This document shows, one piece after another, positions 1 through 5,345 of a stretch of DNA of 5,569 bases. Position numbers and translations under genes: made by a program. Source of the DNA: an uncultured Prevotellaceae bacterium (GTDB lineage: Bacteria; Bacteroidota; Bacteroidia; Bacteroidales; Muribaculaceae); contig CALAVD010000379.1 of NCBI GenBank assembly GCA_937892085.1, positions 1 through 5,569 on the forward strand, in the 5' to 3' direction. Under the pieces are notes generated by a model, which did not search any database, was not told the DNA's origin, and saw only the letters and a list, made by a program, of their open reading frames with translations. How positions within the stretch are numbered: position 1 is the stretch's first letter; each line of letters opens with the position of its first letter.

Positions 1-51
1 AGCTGATGTCGAGGTGGTGTCGATGATATGTTGAACGTTCTCGGTGGGCAT
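1..51 (-). CDS. N-terminal fragment of an unidentified protein, cut by the left edge
   Basis: An ATG on the minus strand at 49-51 opens a frame that stays open to the window edge. It gives 17 residues, MPTENVQHIIDTTSTSA. It begins only 11 bp after the stop codon of the LOG-family gene and on the same strand, so the two are probably co-transcribed. No domain can be recognised from 17 residues, and I assign no function. The call rests on the tight same-strand spacing and the GC-rich, codon-like composition. The true start could differ if an upstream codon overlapping the LOG gene is used. Confidence 0.5.
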   Translation of the reverse strand, partial: MPTENVQHIIDTTSTSA

Positions 52-62
52 CGCTCTGTAAT

Positions 63-650
63 TTAGTATTTTGATTCTATAGGTTCGGGGCTATGAGTCA
101 GCTCTTTCTCAATGATGGCGATGGCCTGCTCAGGGGTATCGGCAAACTGCACCAAGCGGTGGTGGCTCTTGCGCATGAAACCTTGCTCAATGGCTGTGGT
201 GAGCATGGCGGCAAGGTGGTTGTAGTAGCCCAGAGTGTTGAGCACTACAATGGGTTTTGGGGCGAGACCCAACTGTCGCCAGGTGATGGCTTCGAGTAGT
301 TCCTCAAGGGTGCCGCAGCCGCCAGGCAGGGCTATCACAGCTTGTGTCATCTGTGCTAATGTGTTCTTGCGCTCGTGCATGTCGGCAGTGGTGATGATGC
401 GTGTGAGGCGGTCGTAGTGCCACCCGTTATCCACCATGAACTGCGGTATCACGCCAATGGCTTCGCCGCCGCCGTCAAGCACACCGTCGCTCACGGCACG
501 CATCAGCCCCTCGCAGCCAGCGCCATTGTAGCATGTCCAGCCACGCTGAGCCATGAGCGTGCCTAACTGGTAGGCTGCATCAACATAGCCTTTCTCCAAG
601 TCACGGCTCGAAGCTCCAAACACGCAGATATTTACCTTATCAAAAGCCAT
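63..650 (-). CDS. LOG-family (TIGR00730-type) Rossmann-fold nucleotide phosphoribohydrolase
   Basis: This 195-residue protein belongs to the LOG/YvdD-type lysine-decarboxylase-like family. Characterised members cleave the N-glycosidic bond of nucleoside 5'-monophosphates (cytokinin ribotides in plants, AMP-like substrates in bacteria), releasing base and ribose 5-phosphate in the cytosol. The family signature PGGCGTLEE is at residues 109-117, preceded by the MHERK motif at 91-95. The N-terminal strand NICVFGASS (7-15) starts the nucleotide-binding fold. The second glycine-rich loop reads YNGAGCEGLM (41-50), slightly different from the usual YGGGxxGLMG. Length is normal for the family. The ATG at 648-650 follows an A-rich leader with no Shine-Dalgarno. 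It lies downstream of obg across a repeat-filled spacer, with no obvious promoter or strong terminator between, so read-through from obg is plausible. Substrate is not decidable here; old annotations of such proteins as lysine decarboxylases are misleading. Confidence 0.93.
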   Translation of the reverse strand: MAFDKVNICVFGASSRDLEKGYVDAAYQLGTLMAQRGWTCYNGAGCEGLMRAVSDGVLDGGGEAIGVIPQFMVDNGWHYDRLTRIITTADMHERKNTLAQMTQAVIALPGGCGTLEELLEAITWRQLGLAPKPIVVLNTLGYYNHLAAMLTTAIEQGFMRKSHHRLVQFADTPEQAIAIIEKELTHSPEPIESKY

Positions 651-667
651 TTTTAAATTTCAGCTAT

Positions 668-713
668 TTTCTATAAGCTCTATATTGTCTATACTTTCTA
701 TAAGCTCTATATT
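668..713. repeat. Two-copy 19-bp direct repeat, period 27
   Basis: TTTCTATAAGCTCTATATT occurs at 668-686 and again, identical, at 695-713. The second copy also contributes to an inverted repeat: TTCTATAA at 696-703 pairs with TTATAGAA at 714-721. It is the LOG-proximal block of three unrelated repeat blocks filling the obg-LOG spacer. No function can be assigned. Confidence 0.85.
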
Positions 714-716
714 TTA

Positions 717-757
717 TAGAAATTCTAGATTTTCTAGAAATTCTAGATTGTCTAGAC
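717..757. repeat. Palindromic TCTAGA-rich repeat, period 18
   Basis: TAGAAATTCTAGATT is present at 717-731 and 735-749, with further TCTAG units reaching about position 757. Units are self-complementary (TCTAGA, and TTCTAG/CTAGAA with a short loop), so several alternative small hairpins can form on either strand. Read from obg, a TTCTAG-AAAAT-CTAGAA hairpin is followed by only three Ts, so it is at best a weak terminator. Confidence 0.85.
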
Positions 758-772
758 TTAACTGTGAACTCT

Positions 773-833
773 TAACACTTAACACTTAGCTGTCAACACT
801 CAACACTTAACACTTAGCTGTCAACACTCAACT
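773..833. repeat. 28-bp tandem repeat abutting the obg stop codon
   Basis: A 27-bp core at 774-800 is repeated exactly at 802-828 (period 28), followed by the first bases of a third copy running to 833. The obg stop codon (832-834 on the minus strand) overlaps that last partial unit. Each unit is itself made of ACACTTA and TGTCAACACT sub-motifs, suggesting growth by slippage. It probably lies in the transcribed 3' region of obg. Confidence 0.9.
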
Positions 834-2055
834 ATTCCCCCTCCTCATCATTGACGATTTGGAAGTCGCTGTCGGGGTCTTCGAATTTATCTTCCCAGTA
901 CTCGTCGTCCCACTCTTGCTCGTCAACTATCATCTTGCCGCCAGCGTCGGGCATCTCGTCGTAGTCGGGGTCCTGAGCAGCGAAGATGAAGTCGTCTTCT
1001 TCCTGCACGCGGTGCCGGGCGTCGAGGTCGTGGAGCGCCACGCTGTCGGGGATGCGGTTGTGCTCGTCGTTGATGGTGCGCCACAGGAGGTCTTTGAGCT
1101 CGGTGAGTCCTTGCTGTGCCACACTCGAGATGAACACCACAGGCACGTCGGTGGGCAGACCCTCGCACAGCATCTCCTTGAGCTCCTCGTCGATGAGGTC
1201 GCACTTGGTGATGGCGAGCACGCGCGGCTTCTCCACCAAGTCGGGGTTGAAGGTGGCAAGTTCGTTGCTCAGTATCTCATATTCTCGCTTGATGTCGTCG
1301 GTGTCGCTGGGAATCATGAAAAGCAGCACGGCATTGCGCTCTATGTGTCGCAGGAAGCGCAGTCCTAAGCCTTTGCCCTCGCTGGCGCCCTCGATGATGC
1401 CGGGGATGTCGGCCATGACAAACGACTGCTGTCCGCGGTAGCTCACGATGCCGAGGTTTGGCTCAAGGGTGGTGAAGGGGTAGTTGGCAATCTTGGGCTT
1501 GGCGGCGCTGATTACCGAGAGCAGTGTCGATTTGCCGGCGTTGGGAAATCCCACAAGGCCCACATCGGCGAGCAACTTGAGTTCGAGGATGATAGACTTC
1601 TCCACGCCGTCTTCGCCAGGCTGGGCGAAGCGGGGAGTCTGGCGCGTGGCAGTCTTGAAATGTACATTACCCAAGCCACCGCGTCCGCCTTTCAGGAGAC
1701 GCACCACCTGTCCGTCTTGCGTGACATCGCACAGGAACTTTCCAGTCTCGGCGTCATAGACCGCTGTGCCGCACGGCACCTCGATGGTGCGGTCTTCGCC
1801 TTTTTTGCCAGTGCACTGGTTCTCGGAGCCTGGAGCGCCGTCGGTGGCGAAGATGTGTCGCTGATATTTCAGGTGGATGAGGGTCCACAGATTGCGGTTG
1901 CCCTTCAGGAAGATGTGTCCGCCACGGCCGCCGTCGCCTCCGTCGGGACCACCCTTGGGGATGTACTTAGCTCGGTGCAGGTGCTTCGACCCCGCCCCGC
2001 CATGCCCACTGCGGCACATTATCTTCACATAATCAATAAAGTTGCTCTCAGCCAT
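832..2055 (-). CDS. obg: Obg/CgtA GTPase, ribosome assembly factor
   Basis: Obg is an essential GTPase that binds the large ribosomal subunit during its maturation and couples ribosome assembly to growth and stringent-response state. The protein has 407 residues. The glycine-rich Obg fold fills roughly residues 1-158 (NFIDYVKI at 5-12 and repeated GG-rich turns at 18-46 and 122-129). The GTPase domain follows: P-loop GFPNAGKS at 169-176, switch I YPFTTLEP at 192-199, G3 DIPG at 216-219, G4 TKCD at 283-286 and G5 ISSV at 309-312. G4 has Thr in place of the consensus Asn. After about residue 335 there is no OCT domain. Instead residues 352-407 form a strongly acidic tail rich in Asp, Glu, Trp and Tyr. 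The start at 2053-2055 gives the standard [13 protein letters not shown]-terminus, about 78 nt downstream of a Bacteroidota -7 box. Confidence 0.98.
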   Translation of the reverse strand: MAESNFIDYVKIMCRSGHGGAGSKHLHRAKYIPKGGPDGGDGGRGGHIFLKGNRNLWTLIHLKYQRHIFATDGAPGSENQCTGKKGEDRTIEVPCGTAVYDAETGKFLCDVTQDGQVVRLLKGGRGGLGNVHFKTATRQTPRFAQPGEDGVEKSIILELKLLADVGLVGFPNAGKSTLLSVISAAKPKIANYPFTTLEPNLGIVSYRGQQSFVMADIPGIIEGASEGKGLGLRFLRHIERNAVLLFMIPSDTDDIKREYEILSNELATFNPDLVEKPRVLAITKCDLIDEELKEMLCEGLPTDVPVVFISSVAQQGLTELKDLLWRTINDEHNRIPDSVALHDLDARHRVQEEDDFIFAAQDPDYDEMPDAGGKMIVDEQEWDDEYWEDKFEDPDSDFQIVNDEEGE

Positions 2056-2064
2056 AGTATTTCA

Positions 2065-2096
2065 GTAAACAAGTTGACAAGTAAACGAGTTGACAA
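2065..2096. repeat. 16-bp tandem repeat in the obg leader
   Basis: GTAAACAAGTTGACAA (2065-2080) is followed directly by GTAAACGAGTTGACAA (2081-2096), 15 of 16 bases identical. It lies between the obg start codon and the putative promoter, so it would be in the 5' untranslated part of the obg message. Copy number could vary between strains by slippage. No protein-binding role is shown by the sequence. Confidence 0.85.
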
Positions 2097-2132
2097 GCCA
2101 AAGGAGTTTTGGTAAACTTCTGTTTCGGGTTG

Positions 2133-2140
2133 CAAAGTTA
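2133..2140 (-). promoter_or_regulatory. Putative obg promoter, Bacteroidota -7 box
   Basis: On the minus strand the sequence reads TAACTTTG, followed by CAACCC, an exact match to the Bacteroidota primary-sigma -7 consensus TAnnTTTG. The expected TTTG at -33 is only approximated: TTTC at 2163-2166 leaves a 22-bp gap, a little long. Transcription would start near 2126, giving a leader of about 70 nt before obg. Confidence 0.65.
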
Positions 2141-2277
2141 CGATATTTTTCTCATATTTCTCGAAACGTTCCCCAGGATTTATCTCAAAACGGTTTTTCT
2201 CAGGTTTTCAATAAAAAGAGATAAGCAAAACGCTTCTTTATTACCAAAAATGTCTGGATTGTTGCCTATCCAACGGG

Positions 2278-2325
2278 AAAAAAAGTAATATTCCCGAACA
2301 TAAGTGCATATCCGGGAATATTTTT
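2278..2325 (-). terminator. Perfect 10-bp hairpin with T-tracts on both sides (probable terminator)
   Basis: AATATTCCCG at 2287-2296 pairs perfectly with CGGGAATATT at 2313-2322 around a 16-nt loop. On the minus strand the stem is followed by AC and then seven Ts (complement of the A-run at 2278-2284), a good intrinsic terminator 3' of the XRE remnant. On the plus strand it is followed by TTT (2323-2325), so it could act in both directions. The stem has only four consecutive G/C pairs near the loop. No intact gene now feeds into it, so it is probably the terminator of the decayed gene and may insulate obg from upstream reads. Confidence 0.7.
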
Positions 2326-2354
2326 GCAAAAAATCAGTGCTTTTGTGTTTGAAT

Positions 2355-2375
2355 AAGTGAACTTTGGGTTCACTT
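2355..2375. repeat. Perfect 8-bp inverted repeat over the XRE remnant's stop codon
   Basis: AAGTGAAC (2355-2362) and GTTCACTT (2368-2375) form a perfect stem with a 5-nt loop. It covers the TGA stop of the XRE remnant on the minus strand (2370-2372). Neither side has a T-tract, so it is not a convincing terminator alone. It may be an auxiliary 3' hairpin or an operator-like dyad. Confidence 0.6.
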
Positions 2376-2510
2376 CAACAGGTCAACCTGCAAAACCGTT
2401 GATATTTTAGCGATGGTCTTGAGTGTGAAGTTATGCGTCCCGCCAACAGACATTTCGTTGTCAATGCTGATTGAGAATAAACCCGCAACTTCAGTTTGTT
2501 CGAGTGATTT
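2370..2510 (-). pseudogene. C-terminal remnant of an XRE-family helix-turn-helix protein (antitoxin-like)
   Basis: A minus-strand frame ending at TGA (2370-2372) encodes about 46 meaningful residues. It begins KSLEQTEVAGLFSIS, continues through DNEMSVGGTHNFTLK and ends TIAKISTVLQVDLLK. This matches the second half of Cro/C1-type HTH proteins: the xLxQTEVA helix, the turn, and the conserved G(T/K)xNFTLxTIxKIxxxLxVxL recognition and closing helices. I recognise GTHNFTL as typical of small Bacteroidota XRE regulators and HigA-like antitoxins, from memory. The sequence between EQTEVA and GTHNFTL looks slightly shortened (the usual ISKWLSG segment reads MSVGG). There is no start codon: the frame runs directly into the foldback element at 2511-2512. 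No toxin gene is visible beside it. Confidence 0.72.
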
Positions 2511-2691
2511 AGGTGGGTTCTATAAATTAACTTGAGATGTTTTTGATTTATTTTCGAGCAGATGCGAAGTTAAAGCAGCAGCGGCATAGCGGGCTATGTT
2601 GCAAGGATTTAACGAAGCAGATGCCGAAAAGAAACAAAAACAACCAAGAACCCATCTCAACATTTTATTAATTTATAGAAACCCACCTTTA
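2508..2691. mobile_element. MITE-like foldback element, 176 bp, with TTTA duplication
   Basis: The element spans about 2512-2687. The left end reads GGTGGGTTCTATAAATTAA. The right end, reverse-complemented, reads GGTGGGTTTCTATAAATTAA, so the ends form a near-perfect terminal inverted repeat with one inserted T. GAGATG further in at the left (2533-2538) also pairs with CATCTC at the right. TTTA flanks both sides (2508-2511 and 2688-2691), as expected for a 4-bp target-site duplication, although the A/T symmetry also allows ends at 2511 and 2688. The interior is imperfectly palindromic: GTTAAA/TTTAAC arms, a central stem CATAGC-GG-GCTATG, and a GTTTTTGT/ACAAAAAC-type outer arm. The whole therefore folds into one long hairpin. 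No frame codes for a transposase, so it is non-autonomous. Confidence 0.8.
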
Positions 2692-2878
2692 ATTGTTGCA
2701 ATTTTGAAACAAAATTTTCTGCATAATTACGACTTTTTTCGATAAAATCAACTTTTATGGTGATTACTTTTCGGATTTTCCTAACATTGTTTACTTTTGG
2801 TGATGTATTGTTCGTCTTATTGTTCTCTTTGTTTGGTTCAAAGAATCTTGCTACAAAGGAAAAATCGTTAAATTTTTA
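2692..2878 (-). pseudogene. Degraded open frame, possible 5' part of the interrupted XRE gene
   Basis: On the minus strand, a frame with no ATG runs from after a stop at 2876-2878 into the foldback element. Its last residues before the element are VDFIEKSRNYAENFVSKLQQ. Small XRE proteins often have a short helical N-terminus of this kind before the LTQ.ELA helix. Joining it to the remnant beyond the element would give SKLQQL-KSLEQTEVA, a natural-looking HTH entry. However, with a 4-bp duplication removed the two halves are one base out of frame. The upstream portion is Asn/Lys-rich, AT-driven and probably non-coding. Treat this as a weak hypothesis; only about 2692-2782 looks at all protein-like. 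Confidence 0.3.
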
Positions 2879-2910
2879 CACATTATTATAGGAAATGTGA
2901 GTTTTTTGCC

Positions 2911-2918
2911 TAATTTTG
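2911..2918 (+). promoter_or_regulatory. Putative topA promoter, Bacteroidota -7 box
   Basis: TAATTTTG, followed by CACCC, matches the TAnnTTTG consensus exactly. No convincing TTTG lies about 20 bp upstream, where the sequence is the AT-rich ATTATTATAGGAAATG. Initiation near 2925 would give a leader of about 87 nt before the topA ATG. The leader is AT-rich and I see no clear structured regulatory RNA in it. Confidence 0.5.
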
Positions 2919-3011
2919 CACCCGATTTTGAATTAAAACGGCATTGTTGTGCTTGATGTGAATCGCTTAACATGCTGATTATTAAGAAAAGACGATAATA
3001 TTTTTATAAAA

Positions 3012-5336
3012 ATGGCAGATAATCTTGTGATAGTGGAGTCTCCGGCAAAAGCTAAGACTATACAGAAATTTTTGGGAAAAGACTACAAAGTCATGTCAAG
3101 TTATGGTCACATCCGTGACTTGGAGAAAAAGGATTTCAGTATTGATGTAGAAAACGATTTCCAACCCATCTATGAGATTCCAGAAGACAAGCAGGCTCTT
3201 GTGCAAGAGCTCAAGAAAGCCGCCAAAGGCGTGAAAACCGTGTGGCTTGCAAGTGATGAGGACCGCGAGGGAGAGGCTATAGCTTGGCACCTTAACGAGG
3301 TGTTGGGTCTGGAGAAGGAGAACACCCGCCGCATTGTGTTTCACGAGATTACCAAGCCAGCAATTCTTGCCGCTATCGAGAACCCGCGCGACATCGACAC
3401 CAATCTCGTCGATGCCCAGCAGGCTCGCCGTGTGCTCGACCGCATCGTGGGCTTTGAGCTATCACCGGTGCTGTGGAAGAAAATAAAGCCAGCGTTGAGT
3501 GCCGGCCGTGTGCAGAGCGTGGCAGTGCGCCTGCTTGCCGAGCGTGAGAAGGAGATTCGCAACTTCAAGAGCGAGCAGTACTATCGTGTGAGCAGCGAGC
3601 TGATAGCTGGCTACGGCGATAGCGTGGTAGCTTGCGAGCTCAACAAGCGCTTCTCTACCCGTGACCAGGCTATGGAGCTTCTCGAGCACTGCAAGGACAC
3701 CACCTACACGGTAGCCGATGTTCAGGTGAAGCCCATCAAGAAAAGCCCGGCACCACCGTTCACCACTTCAACCCTTCAGCAGGAAGCCTCGCGCAAGCTC
3801 GGTTTCTCGGTGGCACAGACCATGCGTGTCGCTCAGTCGCTCTATGAGAGCGGTCACATCACCTACATGCGTACCGACTCGGTGAACCTGTCAGGACTTT
3901 GCATCGGTGCTGCCAAGGCGAAGATAGCAGAGCTTTACGGAGAGCAATACTCGAAGGTGCGCCAGTATCACACCAGTTCGAAGGGTGCCCAGGAGGCCCA
4001 CGAGGCCATCCGCCCCACCTTCATCGAGAACACCTTCATCGAGGGGACTGCCCAGGAGCAGAAGCTCTACAACCTCATCTGGAAACGCACCGTCGCCTGC
4101 CAGATGGCCGAGGCCAAGGTGATGAACACCGGAATAACCATCGGCATCAGCACCCGTCAGGAAAAATACGCCGTCCAGGCGGCAGAGATCCTCTTCGACG
4201 GCTTCCTCAAGCTCTACAAGGAAGGCACCGACGAGGAGTCCGACGACCCCGAGACCGCTTCCGTGCCCCCTATGGCCATAGGTCAGGAGCTCGCACTCAA
4301 GTCGGCCACCGCCACCTGCAAGTTCACCCAGGCCCCTATGCGCTACACCGAGCCCACGCTCGTCAAGAAGCTTGAGGAGCTCGGCATCGGCCGTCCGTCC
4401 ACCTATGCTCCGACCATCACCACCCTCACCACCGAGCGCGGCTACCTCGTCAAGGGCGACAAGCCCGGAGAGACCAGGCCCGTGGTCAACTTCACCCTCA
4501 GGGGAGAAGCCATCCAGGAGACCGACTGGAACGAGACCGTGGGCGCCGACAAGGGCAAGCTCCTCCCCACCGAGATCGGCATGGTAGTCACCGACTACCT
4601 CGTGGACAACTTCCGGGAGGTACTCGACTATGGCTTCACCGCAGGCGTGGAGCAGTCGTTCGACAGCGTCGCCGCAGGCAGGCAGGACTGGCACAAATGC
4701 ATTTCCGACTTCTACCGCCCGTTCCACACACAGGTGGAGCAGGCCGTGAGCGACAAGCAGTTTATGAAGGTCGAGCGCGAGATCGGAACCGACCCCGCAG
4801 ACGGCAAGCCCGTCATCGCGAAGCTCGGGCAGTTCGGCCCGTTCGTGCAGAAGGGAGAAGGCGACGACAGGGTGTTCGCTTCGCTGCCGGCCGGGATGCT
4901 CATCGAGTCCATCACGCTCGAGGAAGCCCTCAATCTCCTGGCCCTACCCCGCACCGTCGGACAGTACAACGGCACGGACGTCATCGCAACCAAGGGACGC
5001 TTCGGCCCCTACCTCAAGTACGGCGCCAAGAACGTGTCCCTGCCCAGAAGCGTAGACCCTCTCACGGTGAGCCTCGAGAAGTGCATCTCGCTTATCGAGG
5101 CCGACGAGAAGAAGGCCGCCGAGATCCAGGTGATTCGCGAGTTCGAAGGCGGCATCGCCCTGATGAACGGCCGTTACGGCCCCTACCTCAAGTACGGCGG
5201 CAAGAACTACAAACTCCCCAAAGGCGCCGACCCCGACACCCTCACGCCGGAGGAGGCGAATTCCATCGTGGCATCCTCGGAGCCCACCGGTGGCGCAAGA
5301 CGCCGTTTCAGCAGAAGACGCAAAGCTACTAAATAA
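3012..5336 (+). CDS. topA: DNA topoisomerase I (type IA)
   Basis: This enzyme relaxes negative supercoils by nicking one DNA strand through a 5'-phosphotyrosyl link and passing the other strand. The 774-residue protein has the TOPRIM domain at its N-terminus: VIVESPAKAK at 6-15 with the catalytic Glu9, and SDEDREGEAIAWH at 81-93 carrying Asp82, Asp84 and Glu86 for Mg2+. The active-site motif ITYMRTDSVNLS (283-294) gives Tyr285 as nucleophile and Arg287 beside it. GIGRPSTYAP (458-467) is the family's conserved downstream motif. Residues from about 605 contain three topoisomerase C-terminal repeats (FGPF at 608, FGPYLKYG at 664, YGPYLKYG at 722), ending in a basic tail, GARRRFSRRRKATK. There are no CxxC zinc fingers, unlike E. 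coli TopA. Length suits Bacteroidota TopA. ATG at 3012 directly precedes the family start MADNLVIVESPAKA, behind an A/T-only leader without Shine-Dalgarno. GC content rises strongly along the gene. Confidence 0.98.
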   Translation: MADNLVIVESPAKAKTIQKFLGKDYKVMSSYGHIRDLEKKDFSIDVENDFQPIYEIPEDKQALVQELKKAAKGVKTVWLASDEDREGEAIAWHLNEVLGLEKENTRRIVFHEITKPAILAAIENPRDIDTNLVDAQQARRVLDRIVGFELSPVLWKKIKPALSAGRVQSVAVRLLAEREKEIRNFKSEQYYRVSSELIAGYGDSVVACELNKRFSTRDQAMELLEHCKDTTYTVADVQVKPIKKSPAPPFTTSTLQQEASRKLGFSVAQTMRVAQSLYESGHITYMRTDSVNLSGLCIGAAKAKIAELYGEQYSKVRQYHTSSKGAQEAHEAIRPTFIENTFIEGTAQEQKLYNLIWKRTVACQMAEAKVMNTGITIGISTRQEKYAVQAAEILFDGFLKLYKEGTDEESDDPETASVPPMAIGQELALKSATATCKFTQAPMRYTEPTLVKKLEELGIGRPSTYAPTITTLTTERGYLVKGDKPGETRPVVNFTLRGEAIQETDWNETVGADKGKLLPTEIGMVVTDYLVDNFREVLDYGFTAGVEQSFDSVAAGRQDWHKCISDFYRPFHTQVEQAVSDKQFMKVEREIGTDPADGKPVIAKLGQFGPFVQKGEGDDRVFASLPAGMLIESITLEEALNLLALPRTVGQYNGTDVIATKGRFGPYLKYGAKNVSLPRSVDPLTVSLEKCISLIEADEKKAAEIQVIREFEGGIALMNGRYGPYLKYGGKNYKLPKGADPDTLTPEEANSIVASSEPTGGARRRFSRRRKATK
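5003..5207 (+). repeat. 31-bp direct repeat inside topA
   Basis: Positions 5003-5033 and 5177-5207 match at 30 of 31 bases, including 23 identical bases in a row (5003-5025 and 5177-5199). They encode the GPYLKYG(A/G)KN motif of the second and third C-terminal repeats. The copies are exactly 174 bp (58 codons) apart, so recombination between them would delete one repeat module while keeping the frame. Confidence 0.85.
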
Positions 5337-5345
5337 CGATTGAGT

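Noticed and set aside
773..833. 28-bp repeats considered as a CRISPR array
   Set aside because: The two full units are directly adjacent with no spacers, and each is built from smaller internal repeats. This is a slippage-type tandem repeat.
859..1368. 169-residue plus-strand frame opposite obg
   Set aside because: It is a Val/His/Leu-rich mirror of obg codons with no recognisable motif, overlapping the confirmed GTPase and acidic-tail region.
2233..2248. AAGC-AAAAC-GCTT mini hairpin followed by CTTTATT as a terminator
   Set aside because: The stem is only four base pairs and the downstream tract is interrupted, far weaker than the hairpin at 2287-2322.
2692..3011. Possible riboswitch or small RNA upstream of topA
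   Set aside because: The stretch is AT-rich with no conserved core motif or strong paired elements that I could find; only the -7 box and the degraded frame were supportable.
3891..4727. 278-residue open frame on the minus strand inside topA
   Set aside because: It lies antisense to the most GC-rich, C-ending part of topA, where stop codons are scarce. Its Gly/Leu/Val/Glu-rich product shows no domain, and topA motifs cover the region in the other strand.
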